Source: Plenodomus lindquistii
Taxonomy: Eukaryota; Ascomycota; Dothideomycetes; Pleosporales; Leptosphaeriaceae
Direction: 5' to 3'
Length of the DNA stretch: 64,000 nt
Assembly: GCA_025504975.1 (NCBI GenBank)
Contig: JANUWI010000009.1
Span: forward strand, 310,001-374,000
In this document: positions 10,860 through 21,441 of the stretch, piece after piece
How positions within the stretch are numbered: position 1 is the stretch's first letter
Layout: the number at the start of each line of letters is the position of its first letter
Notes under the pieces: generated by a model
What the model saw: only the letters and a program-made list of their open reading frames with translations
Databases searched by the model: none
What the model was told of the DNA's origin: nothing
Program-made: the position numbers and the translations under genes

Positions 10860-11160
10860 ACATTGGGGTGTAGGAGATTACATATGCAATTTGGAACACT
10901 TAGGACGGATGTTCGAGGAAGATATACTCCCCACGACAGACACACGAGATTCTGGTCACTGTTGCTGCAACTGGATGGCCAGGAGCAACTGCGCACTCGC
11001 CGTATGGGGAGATGACGGTAGATCTGCAGCGTAGGTGTTGCCAGGAAGGATTAGACTAGACGGGTAATGGGTGTTGCGCACAGTTAATCATATAGCGCAA
11101 AATCCTAGTAGGGCTCAACAATTTACAGCGCGCAGTTTTGTAGGAAACGCGCAAAGTTAT
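10860..11160. other. 3' flank of FMC1 leading into repeat block
   Basis: There is no gene. The last 60 bases already contain GCGC-AAA words related to the tandem array that follows. Confidence 0.5.
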
Positions 11161-11340
11161 TTAATATAGCGCAAAGTGGTCTGTAGAGCGCAAAGTAGTC
11201 AGTAGAGCGCAAAGTAGTCAGTAGAGCGCAAAGTAGTCAGTAGAGCGCAAAGTAGTCAGTAGAGCGCAAAGTAGTCAGTAGAGCGCAAAGTGGTCAGTGG
11301 AGCGCAAAGTGGTCAGTAGAGCGCAAAACGGTTAGTACAG
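11161..11340. repeat. 19-bp minisatellite array
   Basis: Nine GCGCAAA words occur at an exact 19-bp spacing (GCGC at 11169, 11188, 11207, 11226, 11245, 11264, 11283, 11302, 11321). The unit reads AGTAGTCAGTAGAGCGCAA. The middle five units are nearly identical and the outer units differ by single transitions (AGTAGTC/AGTGGTC, AGTAG/AGTGG). The regular spacing and identity gradient indicate recent unequal-crossover or slippage growth. Confidence 0.9.
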
Positions 11341-11351
11341 TGCTAAATAGT

Positions 11352-11820
11352 TTAGGTGCGTAATAAGTAAAGTGCGTAATAAGTAAAGTGCGTAATAAGT
11401 AAAGTGCGTAATAAATAAAGTGCGCAATAAATAAAGTGCGTGATAAAAAAAGTGCGTAATAATAAAGTGCGCAATAGTTTAGGTGCGTAATAGTTTAGGT
11501 GCGCAATAAATAAGGTACGCAATAAGTAAAGTGCGTAATAAGTAAAGTGCGTAATAAGTAAAGTGCGTAATAAATAAAGTGCGCAATAAATAAAGTGCGT
11601 AATAAAAAAAGTGCGTAATAATAAAGTGCGCAATAGTTTAGGTGCGTAATAGTTTAGATGCGTAATAAGTAAGATACGCAATAAATAAAGTGCGTAAGAA
11701 ATAAAGTGTGTAATAAATAAAGTGTGCAATAAGTAAAGTGTGCAATAAGTAAAGTGTGCAATAAGTAAAGTGCGCAATCAGTAAGGTGCGCGATAATCTT
11801 GAACGCGCAATAATCTAAGT
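11352..11820. repeat. 16-bp A/T-rich minisatellite with ~159-bp higher-order duplication
   Basis: About 29 units of GTGCGTAATAAGTAAA or close variants lie head to tail. A run of variant units (GCGCAATAAATAAA, GCGT-ATAAAAAAA, a 15-nt unit, then two GCAATAGTTTA-type units) appears twice in the same order, offset about 159 bp (for example GTGCGCAATAG at 11467 and 11626), so a multi-unit block was duplicated. The commonest variation is GCGCAATA versus GCGTAATA, a C/T change at a CpA step. Any long open frame here (on the minus strand a Leu/Thr/Tyr repeat) is an artefact of the repeat. Confidence 0.9.
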
Positions 11821-12036
11821 ACGCAATAATCTAGGCGCGAAACTTTACAATGCGCAAATGTTCGCAGTTTACGCAGCAGTTTTAAATTTACGCGCTATGT
11901 CTGTGTACGTAAGAACTAATTTTAGTATGCGCAATAATCTAGGCGCGAAACTTTATAATGCGCAAATGTTCGCAGTTTGCGCAGCAGTTTTGAATTTGCG
12001 CGCTATGTCTGTGTACGCAAGAACTGATTTCAGTAT
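11821..12036. repeat. Two tandem 108-bp copies differing only by CpA/TpA-type transitions
   Basis: Copy 1 (11821-11928) and copy 2 (11929-12036) align without gaps. I count eight differences, all transitions, and each one interconverts CpA (or its complement TpG) with TpA. Seven have the TpA state in copy 1 and one has it in copy 2. That is the pattern expected from repeat-induced point mutation. The shared GCGCAA words link this unit to the two arrays upstream. Confidence 0.9.
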
Positions 12037-12625
12037 GCGCAATACCTTGCACGCACTCAAATCTGACCGACATACCATGGATTTCAAACTCAGCTCGACT
12101 TGAGCAGGTGGATCCTCTACTCATCCTTTCACAGTAGTCTACGTTAGGCCTCCAGCACATGCTGAACAGCTTGCACTTTCTCTACCTTCAAGAATCGTCG
12201 TCGGGCGTTAGGGACTCCGCCGGTCCGATCCGGAGGATTGAGAAACCTGTCTCGCACGCAACAAATACACGTTGACATGCTGCATCCAGCACAATGGCGT
12301 CCCAGAAGGGTCAAGAAACCACACCTGGACCCCTGTTACACTCTAGCTAAGCGAGAGTGACGACATCGATCGCGACCGCGAGTCCAGATCTCTACACATC
12401 ATGGAGTCTGGCAGACCCAACGAAACAGCAGTAGCGTTTCACCGCTGGAATGTCGGCGTTTTATGGCTTTGGGAGCGATGCGTCACAGTCCCAAGCTTAT
12501 GGGTTGTTATCCCATGTCTGTGTAAATAGACCGCCCTTTGTCTCTACTGACTTCGAACCTCAACTTCAATCGCGTCCCCATATTACCTGCACGTGTTACT
12601 CGTGATTGAGTGCAAGATACGCAAG
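12037..12625. other. Intergenic, promoter side of DUF1295 gene
   Basis: Ordinary base composition returns after the repeat block. There is a pyrimidine-rich stretch before the ATG at 12626. No gene or RNA was recognised. Confidence 0.5.
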
Positions 12626-13677
12626 ATGACACTCATACAAACCCTCCTCCGCGCGACTGCGTTCAAGAACCCCCTCTTGCGCACTCTTGTGCCCTCTGTC
12701 GCGCTCGCTTATGGTATTCAAACCGCTGTGGCTGTCCCTTCCATCGCAGCGCAGACTGAACGCTACTATGATTTGAGCGGTAGCTTAACTTACCTTTCTT
12801 GCACAGCGCTGTCGTTGTTCCTACCATACATGCGAGCGAAAAATGCTGGCGCAATTACTGGAGGCCTCGCAGAGTACTTTGGCAGCAAGGGATTGGGACA
12901 GGGAACTTGGTGGTGGAGACAAGCTCTTCTGAGCGCAGCTGTAGGAATATGGGCGACTCGACGTAAGACCCCTTTTCACACCACCCCCCCTCTTTGAATC
13001 CTGGACTAACATAAGAATTAGTGGGATCCTACCTCTACAAGCGCATCTCCTCCGACGAAGGCCGCGACTCCCGCTTCGACGACATCCGCGGCTCCCCTTC
13101 GAAATTCTACGTCGCTTTCTTCGCACAGGCAGCTTGGGTCTCTATCTGCACACTCCCCGTCATCCTCGTAAACTCGATCCCACGCTCCGCCTACGCTGTT
13201 CCCCTTGTTGCCGGTCAAGCCATTTCCGCAAAGCCATATCTTACCGATATTCTCGGTCTCGCAATCTTCGTCTTCGGCATAACATTTGAGGTCATTGCCG
13301 ACCGCCAGAAGTCAAAATGGGTCGCCGATAAAAAGGCCAAGAAGCATAGCGAGGAATTCCTCACACATGGTCTGTGGTCGAAATCGCGTCATCCAAACTA
13401 CTTTGGTGAAGCGACGCTGTGGACGGGTATTGCGCTTGCAGCTGCGGGGCTGTTGGTCAGGCAGCCTGCGCAATCTGCGCTGGGGTTGAGTAATAGCTTT
13501 GGGAGTAAAGTGTTGGTGAGCGGCATGTGTGCGGCGAGTCCGGCGTTTGTGAGTTTCTTGCTCTTGAAGATTAGTGGTGTGCCTTTGAGTGAGGATAAGT
13601 ACGACAAGAGGTATGGGGATCGCAAGGACTATCAGAAGTGGAAGAGGGAGACTCCAATGTTCATTCCCAAGTTTTAG
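12626..13677 (+). CDS. DUF1295 / steroid 5-alpha-reductase-like membrane protein
   Basis: Exons 12626-12962 and 13022-13677, joined inside a Leu codon (C|GTAAGA...ATTAG|TG GGA). The total is about 330 aa with six or so hydrophobic segments. The C-terminal half carries the family signature FEVIADRQKSKW, then HGLWSKSRHPNYFGEATLWTG, shared by DUF1295 proteins and the isoprenylcysteine methyltransferase/5-alpha-reductase superfamily. The enzyme would sit in an intracellular membrane and might reduce or methylate a lipid or sterol-like substrate; this is inferred from the fold family only. The ATG at 12626 is preferred over an upstream non-ATG extension. Confidence 0.82.
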
Positions 13678-13812
13678 CAACCTGTACTAAAGGTAGTAAT
13701 AGAGGTGTGAGATTTAAATTCATACAAAGACACACCAGGCTCTGGCAACGCAGCAAACGCGCTAAGAGTCCAAATATGTATTGTAATTTAGTGAGGAAGC
13801 CACCAACAATAC

Positions 13813-13945
13813 GGAGCGGTAACTCAGCGGTAGAGGTAAGATGTCCCATGACCCGTTGATCAAGTCAGTTATCTAACCTGTTCACAGTGTGGGATTGCAG
13901 TTGCAAATAATCCTAAAGTCACCAGTTCGATCCTGGTTCGTTCCT
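13813..13945 (+). tRNA. tRNA-Cys(GCA) with intron-like insert in the D-stem
   Basis: Removing 13836-13887 and a 9-nt anticodon-loop intron (about 13901-13909) gives a full cloverleaf. The acceptor stem pairs GGAGCGG (13813) with TCGTTCC (13938). The D-stem is ACTC/GAGT, the anticodon stem TGGGA/TCCTA, the T-arm ACCAG-TTCGATC-CTGGT, the anticodon GCA, and the discriminator U73, which is a cysteine identity base. The A-box region lies before the insert and the B box GTTCGATCC after it, so Pol III promoter elements are kept. The 52-nt insert splits the D-stem between positions 24 and 25 and has spliceosomal-type ends (GTAAG...CTAAC...CACAG). Position 37 would be G, where A is usual. It may be a functional gene with an unorthodox intron or a disrupted copy. 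Confidence 0.7.
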
Positions 13946-13962
13946 CGCAAGAAGAGTCTTTA

Positions 13963-13969
13963 TTTTTTT
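13963..13969 (+). terminator. Pol III T-run terminator of tRNA-Cys
   Basis: Seven consecutive T residues lie 18 bases after the tRNA 3' end, a normal RNA polymerase III stop signal. This supports real transcription of the gene. Confidence 0.7.
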
Positions 13970-14296
13970 GGATTCTTTGCGTTTGCTGCGCTCCCGGCCG
14001 GCTGCCTGATGTAATGGTTGAGGTCAAGCCGCAGCCACCACAGCACGGCTGTTGAGACGATGTGAATGTCTCTATAGAAAGACTCTCTACTTTCCAAGAG
14101 ATTAACGGTGGTGTTTCGGAGCCGAGCAAAGAAGTGAAATGACTCAAAAGAGCTTAGAATACTGCTGCTCCATACTATAGCTTGCAAAACTTAGCCACAC
14201 TTGCGATTGTACACGCTGCGAAACCTCTCACGTGTAATAATTATATCTCTAAATATACTGGCTCTTGATCTCATGTTGTTTTTATACTAGAATACT
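13970..14296. other. Intergenic, no gene seen
   Basis: This is the 3' flank of the dehydrogenase gene on the minus strand. Nothing else was recognised. Confidence 0.5.
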
Positions 14297-15564
14297 CTAC
14301 GCGGACTTGCTAGGCGCAGCTGAGTATATCCTCTCAAGCTCTGCACACACAGCATCGGTTACCTCCTGTGTCCCAGCTGAGCCGCCCAAATCACGCGTCG
14401 CAATCCCCCGTTCTGTCACGTTCTCTACGCTCTCCATGAGCTTACCAGCTGCTTGCTCTTCGCCCAGCCAGATGAGCATCTCTGCCGCGGTCCAGAATGT
14501 GGCGACAGGGTTCGCGATGCCCTTTCCTGTGATGTCGAATGCTGATCCATGGATAGGCTCAAACATGGAGGGGTTTTGGCGGGTAGGATCGACTTGACAT
14601 AATCAGAATGATGGGTAAGACAACTAGTGTGAGTAATACTTACGGTTGCTTGTAGGTGCGATTCCTATCGAGCCCGCCAATGCTGCTGCAAGATCGGAGA
14701 GAATGTCAGCATGCTACATGTGGTCAGCGTCCTTCCGTAAACCCAAACCGACTACAATCTTACCAAGTTCGTCGCGACAATAGTATCAAGAGATTTCGGG
14801 TCAAGAACCATGCGACAAGTCATCGCATCAACCAGCATCTTATCCCACGTCACATCTGGAAACTCTTTCGCTACCTCCGCTGCAATCTCATCCCACATCA
14901 CCATACCATTCCGCTGCGCATTGCTCTTGGTCACAACCGTCAAGAACTTCCTCGACCTCTTCTGCGCAATCTCAAACGCAAACCGAATCAGACGCTCTAC
15001 TCCATGACGTGTGAAGATTGACACTTCTGTCGCTGTTTCCCATGGAAGACCTTTGTGCGATCTGCCTCCTTGGCCAGCATACTCTCCCTCTGAGTTCTCG
15101 CGCACAATGACCCAGTCTAAATCGCCGTGCTTTGCCTTTCGAAGCGGTGACTCAGTGCCTCTGAAGATCTTTGTGGGTCGCACGTTGGCGTATTGTTGGA
15201 AGGGCTGACATATAGCGAGGCGCAGGCCCCATAGTGAAATGTGATCTGGTACGTCTGCACTCCATCAACATCCGCGATCCTAGATCAATTTGACAACGCA
15301 CGACGTACCTGGAGCACCGACCGCGCCGAATAGAATCGCATCATGCTTTCTTAATTCGTCCAAACCGCCGTCGGGAATGTACTTTCCCGTTTTCTTGTAT
15401 GTCTCTGAACTCCAATCGTAGTCCTTGAATTCGAGTTTGAATGCACCATCAAGCTGCGCGAGTTTCTTCAGTACTTGAACGCCGGCGTTGATAACCTCGG
15501 GACCGATGCCGTCGGCTCCCATTGTCGCAATGGAATGCGTTGGTTGTGTCAGGGATGGAGACAT
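14297..15564 (-). CDS. Tartrate/D-malate dehydrogenase-type decarboxylating enzyme (TtuC-like)
   Basis: Four exons on the minus strand: 15309-15564, 14764-15254, 14644-14713 and 14297-14592. All introns are GT-AG and the frame holds throughout (370 aa). It belongs to the isocitrate/isopropylmalate dehydrogenase family. Visible motifs are the N-terminal GADGIGPEV, the substrate Arg region RPTKIFRGTESPLR, ENSEGEYAGQGG (a hallmark of the TtuC tartrate branch), the catalytic Lys in VVTKSNAQRNG, metal-binding Asp residues in LVDAMTCRMV and ATNLHADILSD, and the NAD-site FEPIHGSAFDITGKGIANP. The expected reaction is NAD-dependent oxidation or decarboxylation of D-malate or tartrate. Start ATG 15564 gives the usual family N-terminus. 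Its neighbours are esterases and a Zn2Cys6 factor. Confidence 0.88.
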
Positions 15565-16211
15565 GATGGTGTGGCGTATCCGTGATGGGTTGGCTGTGGT
15601 GTGTAGGTGTTCAACGATGAATACTGTATATTTCGAGGTATATTCGATGCCGTGCAAAGAATAAATGATGGATACCACCGGACATGGTAATGCCGCTAGC
15701 TGGTGGCACGCAAAGCCTCAATTCGCATGTACGGGGAGGTGGAGCGAATTGGACGCGCAAATGCGGGGACCGGAGGAAGAATGTGCGGACATGTGGCGAT
15801 CCAGACTGCATACTTCCCCACCATGGCTATGCATGCATGGCCTTTGATCCTCTCAACTTGTCCATCGCGAACAATTTACCGGGTTTCTCAGGGCAGCTTG
15901 TGACGATGCTTTTGCGTTTGCCTATAAGTATGAGTACGTCCTAGGTTTGTCTAGTGAACGAACGTGCGCTTCACTTGCAAAGGTACTACGTAAGGTCACA
16001 GACTGTATTTGGCCGCAGCCAACACCTATAGTCACCGCATGGCTTTAAGACGAGGGATGCTCATCTTCATATCGAAGAGTAGCCCCCTATAGACTTTTAT
16101 TCCACCACAGATTGCTGCAGATTCTGAGATTGAGGCGAATAAACATATGCGATCTCCTTCGCGATGCTTTGAAGAAAGGGAAGCACATGTTGTCATGTCG
16201 CTGTCAATCAG
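15565..16211. other. Promoter side of the TtuC-like gene
   Basis: No gene was recognised. Upstream of the minus-strand dehydrogenase start and downstream of the regulator gene. Confidence 0.5.
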
Positions 16212-19140
16212 TCATACCCATAACGGATCCTGCTCATACCAGAAAGGAATATCAAACCCAGAGAAGGAGTCAAAGTTGTTCGAGTCTCCTTGATACAGCG
16301 ATGAGTTGAACCCATTCAAGTCATTCCAATCATCACTGAGAACATCGAACGTGGATGGTACGTCCTCGCTTTCGCCCTGGACAGTAGTCGCGGGTGCTTC
16401 GGTCTGATTAAGCGTTGACTGAGACGGATCGCCTGTGCCCCGGTTGGTGCTGTCGTTTTCTGTGCTTACGGCATCATTGCCGGATGCTGGCATGGTTTCA
16501 GACGGAAAGGCAGTACTGGCTCCTACGAACACATTGGTATCAGAAGCTCCCAAGTTCTGGTCCTGATCACCGACGGTCCTTTGACGGGAGTCTGTCATGC
16601 GGACAAGTAGATCCCGAATAGCGGCAGAACTAGCTTCAGGCCATACACTACCGCGACGTGAGAAGTGTTCTAGTAGTTGTAAGCTCCTCTCTGCCAGTCT
16701 TGACCTGCATATTAGCACGGGTCAAACTAACATTAGCAACCACAACTCACCTAGTTACAGTACTCTGGGCGATATGCCCGCCACTAGCAGCGTAGAAGAG
16801 GATAAATGTGCTGATCCATACAGCCCAGGTGGACGATGGCCAGAAAATGGATAGCTTTTCTTGATCTGAATCCTGCTTGGTAATGACAGCTTGATGCAGC
16901 GCAGTGATGATAGATCTTGCGGAGCCTATACACTGCTGCAAAGCAGCATCGTACATTGGGCCTTGGGAAGATGCAGAAAGAATAGGTCTATGCAACGAGA
17001 TGATCAATTCGTGCCTGAGAACTGTCAGGACAGTGGAAGAGTACAAAAGTGTATCTGGTTGGCCGTCTCGATCCTTGTATTCCTCCACGTCGTTCCACCA
17101 TTGAGCTATTTGTGCGGTAATGGCCGTCGCTCGATTTGGGTCCTTTTGAACAAAGTGGAGTGATTTGTTGCGTAACTCCATGATATCGCCTCGTATTGTA
17201 GACTGGCGAGCGACTAGGTCTAGAAGACAAAGTTTATCACCTTGTAGTAGTGTCAGCATAGAGCACCAACCCAGAGAGCATAATTAGTTAGCGTACTAGA
17301 CTCATGTGAATGATCCATATGGCTCTCAGCCGCTGGGTAGCAAACGTCAACATCGTCGTCATGTATCCCCAGGGGCAGGCCCATCGATTGGCAGATGAAT
17401 CTGTCGATAGCATATATAGACCAGAATATACGCTGACGAAGCTCTTTCTCGCTCGATGAAAAAGCCGAAAATCTGTAAGGACAACGATGCAGACCGATCT
17501 GCATCGCCATTCTAATGATCAAACCACCCAGACGAGACGCAGCGTTCAGTCGGAGCATAGACACAAGAAACAGTTGCACACTTAACGTCGCCTGAAGAGC
17601 AGGTAGCGATGTTGGACTTGACAAAATATAACGAAGACTGTCTACTGCAGCATCGTAAGACGAGAAGACGAGCGCCTGTGGGTAGGGTGATGACACTAGT
17701 CTCGAAGCCTGTCGGTGATCTATAAGTGATATGGAGAGAATTGACCGGAGTACAATCATCTGGAATGCATCTGATGAGTCGTCCTTGGGTAAGCCATTCC
17801 GGGCAATCTTGTCGAAATAGTCCAACACACTTGGGGCGTGTAGAAAAGGGTAGAACGGATGCCAATTGACGAAATAGCTCCCGCTCCAATCAACGAATTC
17901 TTGGAAGAGATATGACCGAGGCGAAGTAGTAGTCACCTCTCCGTCTCTCCAAAGGGACTTGGAAGAATTGGGATTGATTGTAGGCAAGTGATCGTCCTCA
18001 CCGGGTACAATGTCGCTTCCTGATGTCTCCGCCAAGGTTGGATCAGTTGGCCGAGCTCGGCGAATAGCACCATACACTGAGCGGATGAAGTAGATGCCGC
18101 TAGCCGAGCCGACGAATTTGGAAAGACTTTCGCCAGGGTTGCTGCGCATAAGGCCTACTTCGCGTGCCGGCTGCATTGATGTTCGTTGTCGTTTGGAAGG
18201 GCGCGCTTCGCTCGGATTTGTATCTGGCGGCGCAAATCTATCGTTTGCATTTTCCATGGTGAGATTGGTGTTTTTTGGATAGGTTATCAATAGACATTGG
18301 ATTGGTTGAGGTTGGCCGGCAAGTGCGGAGAATACAAACCCCGCATTTCACACCAACTGACTCAGCAGCAGCCATGCGACGAAATTCTAGAAGTAATTGG
18401 TATACCATTGCGGCGTATGCCAGGTAGTATGTTTTGTATTTGGGACATTGGAAGGGGGAAGACATTGTCGGAGCTTGTCTTCTGGACAGGTCGCTGTAGC
18501 CGGAGTACGGTCGGTGTCGGTGGGTGTGCATCGCTCTGCTGGGGCAGAGACTGGAGTTGGAGATTGGTGATTTGCATGCAGACATTGCTCGTCAGGAGAT
18601 TGATCCGAGTGGAAAGAGGCTACTCGTCGATTACTCGCTGTGGCGACTGATGCGCTCTGAGAAAGACGCGCCTGTAACCAGACCGAAAGCTGGTCGGCGG
18701 TCTGTAATGGCAATCGCCTCCATTCACCCTGCTTTTCCGCTTTAGAGAGATCACGATTGGACACGCTGGTCGCTGCATTTTCCAATTGGGTGTCTAAAGT
18801 ACCGGACCTGGTACTCAGCTGGAGCGCGACCAGGCTCGCAGATAATGCTGCTTCAGTCTCTGCAAGTCGTTGCTCAAGGGTCATCATATAGGCAGCCGGA
18901 AGCCCTCGCTTACCCCCTTGTTGGTAGCGACAAACCAGAGACAACGTTCGGCATTGTGTGCACGATGGACTGAAGACATTAGAGTCGTTATCGTCCGGGT
19001 GACAGTAAAGGATCTGACGAACAGCGTTCGGTCACATTTGCACTTTTTCGAGCGACAATTCTCACAGGCAATGGCATTGAGATCGACCTGCGTGTTCTAT
19101 GAGCCAAGTGTCGCAAATCCAAGTAGCAGAATTTTACCAT
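16212..19140 (-). CDS. Zn2Cys6 transcription factor with fungal-specific regulatory domain
   Basis: Exon 1 is only the ATG (19138-19140), followed by GTAAAA. Exon 2 (19023-19087) and exon 3 (from 18969) then read MVDLNAIACENCRS and CDRTLPSCTQCRTLSLVC, a complete C-x2-C-x6-C-x6-C-x2-C-x6-C zinc cluster, followed by a coiled-coil-like LEQRLAETEAALSAS. Later exons are clear: up to 17297, 16751-17240 and 16212-16704 (introns GTACGC...ACAAG and GTGAGT...TGCAG). They carry a Fungal_trans-type domain (SLSKFVGSASGIYFIRSVYG, then RLNAASRLGGLIIRMAMQIGLHR and LRQRIFWSIYAIDRF) and an acidic, Asn/Ser-rich tail suited to activation. The join between about 18.24 and 18.6 kb is unresolved: exon 3's frame meets a stop at 18387, so at least one more intron must lie there. 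A strong-context ATG at 18257 could alternatively start a separate protein. Confidence 0.75.
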
Positions 19141-19671
19141 GTGAGGCTGCTAGTGAGGTTGCAGAGAGTGGTGCTTATGGTTTGCAGGCGATGGATTCAA
19201 CCTGGCAAGGATGCCGGTGGCAGGCCGAAGCTTCCGAGGTCTCCAGCGGCTGGTCTTCAGTAAACTTCGAGCAAGATCGACACCTACATTTTATGCATTG
19301 TTACCTATCGCCATATCAATTCATGGTCCGTTGATCAACATTTGATACGCTGCCTACCAGAATGACAATATTTCCTCGTTCTATGTATGGTACGCCTCAT
19401 TCATGAGCACGATTGTAGCGATTCTAGTTGGAAATAAAGATTATACACTACATGCGGTACGCGTGTAATTCTTCTTACACGTGTATGATCGTTGTAGGTG
19501 ACGGCTGTGGTTACTCAAGAATTATCTTAACACATGTTACTAGCTACCCCTACGCTACAACGAAACGCTGGAAAGAACGCAACACTGCGAACTCGCAGGT
19601 CTACCACTATCTCAATAATTCAAAGAGCTTGGAACACGGCGTTGGGTCAAGACCGGTAGCTACTCCGCAAC
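19141..19671. other. Intergenic, no gene seen
   Basis: This lies upstream of the Zn2Cys6 gene and downstream of the esterase. No coding or RNA signal was recognised. Confidence 0.5.
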
Positions 19672-20866
19672 CTACAGAGCAACCACAGTGGGTGTTTCCT
19701 TCTCGACATGCAGCATGCGTTCAAAGAAGTCCCGCGTGGCTTTGATGGACGCTTTAGACACTGGGACATCTGGCTCAAACATAACAGCGCTATGATAAAC
19801 CCCTGGGAAAACGTGCAGCTCTGCGGTCCCGCCACTTTTCCAGATCTGCGATGCAAACGCTACTGCGCAATCCCTGAACACCTCACATTCGCCCACATCG
19901 ATGAAGGCCGGCGGCAGGTTGGAAAGATCGACAGCCCTACCCGGACTGCGCAACTCATCGACATCCGGCTGTCCCTTGTCTGATCCAAGGATCATACCCC
20001 AAGCCGTTCTATCTGTGCACAGAAAACCAAAAGTCAGCAGCCCTCTTTAAAATTGGGTACGTGGGTAGCGTATGTCTTGGAGCAGGTCACTAGACCACAC
20101 TTCGTCTGGTGGCAAGTACAAGACGACCTTCAGAATTTCGAGAACAACTTACTAGCATTTAGTTAGCTGACTGCGTTCTCCGGACTTGCATGAGGTTTAC
20201 TTGCCTAGTCTGTCCCGGCCATATAGTCCCCGTCTCAAACTGCTGGTGTGATGACCAATGATCTCGATCATCCATCATGGGAATGCTCAAGATTTGCGCA
20301 CGTATGTGAGGATATCCATTCTTCCTGGCTAGCAAGCAGGTTGCACTAGCAAGCGGTGCGCCTCCAGACATGCCATAGACCATGGTTCTCTTAGGATCGA
20401 TCCCCAACTCTTTGGCGTGAGCCTCCAGGTATAGCAAAGCAGCGTAGCAATCGTACGCGCCGGCTGGAGCCGGATGCTCTGGAGCCAACCTGTACTCGAC
20501 TGCTGCAAGGACCGTGTCGTTCTGGATAGGGAACATCAAGCGGATGAATTCGTTCACGAAAGCGAACCTGGTGCCCGCGACTTGGCCCCCACCGTGGATG
20601 TACAATAGCGCGGCCCGAGCTTGGTTGGTCGATTGTTTGTCTTCGAATATGGTAAGAGGGACATTGCTCCCACTCTTTTCATAGGCGGGGACCAATATAT
20701 CTCGATGTTTCAGGTTTGGATGCGCATTCAGTATATCCTGCGCAGACGTCGTGTCAAGAGCCTTGCGCACGGTGTCCAGATCCGAGATGTCCATACCCCC
20801 CGGCATCCCCCCAGCAAGTTTGTATGCTGGGTCGAAGGGTGGTCGCGGTAAAGCAGATTCAGACAT
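19672..20866 (-). CDS. HSL-type (Abhydrolase_3) carboxylesterase
   Basis: Exons 20205-20866 and 19672-20008. The oxyanion motif HGGG (residues 91-94), nucleophile GMSGG (Ser167), an Asp in VGECEVFRD and a His in FPGVYHSAV give a full catalytic triad of the hormone-sensitive-lipase branch. The only joining I could find that keeps QT-R-TAWGMILG in frame uses a GC donor (G|GCAAGT) and acceptor GATAG, a 196-nt intron. An alternative uses a coding-looking middle segment (..LPPDEVWSSDLLQDIRYP) flanked by GTACCC...GCACAG. There is no signal peptide, so it is probably cytosolic, hydrolysing short acyl or aryl esters. It lies on the same strand as the Zn2Cys6 gene, which may regulate it (inference). 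Confidence 0.8.
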
Positions 20867-21441
20867 GTTTATCTCTCACGCTAAACAGTGTAACAGGAAA
20901 GTACCACGTGGTTGGTAAATCTACTGGAATGGTGACTGGTGAACACAGTTGACCGAGCAAAGGCAAGCATATGCAGAACGCCTTGTATCAAGTCTCTCTT
21001 GTGTCTTCTCTGTATGCTCGCGGGGCCGTCTGCTGATGATGAAGGCTGAGTGGTGTTTCCTCCGTGCTGCTGACCTTTTAAAGTCTGCAGCTTGTCCTGG
21101 ATCATGTGTGGCCGGACCGAATAGTTACCCATATCCGAACTGCTTGTGCCAAATCCATGTGCTACCCCGTAGTTACCCCACTTGGGTTTGGTGTACCTAA
21201 AACCTCGCTTTTTACCTCCACATGACGAGGCGCTTCGCTCACAGTAGCTAGAAAGGGCTAAGCTGTGGTGTATAGCCTCGGGCTAAGCTTATCCAACAAC
21301 AACTGGTTAGCTCACTAAGCACCATTGCCTAGAACTTCGAAGTCAACTACGGTTGCGAATCACACCATCGGCCGAGGAACTATTGATGTAAAGCATGCTA
21401 TCCAGGCCGTACATTGTACGATCTTTCATTTCGCTACTTCA
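20867..21441. other. Intergenic, no gene seen
   Basis: This is the promoter side of the HSL-type esterase and the 3' flank of the secreted hydrolase. Nothing was recognised. Confidence 0.5.

Noticed and set aside
11352..11777. Minus-strand 141-codon frame rich in Leu, Thr and Tyr
   Set aside because: It is a direct translation of the 16-bp minisatellite; the unit lacks stops in this frame by chance.
12821..13126. Minus-strand Arg-rich frame opposite the DUF1295 gene
   Set aside because: Antisense to well-supported coding sequence and crosses its intron.
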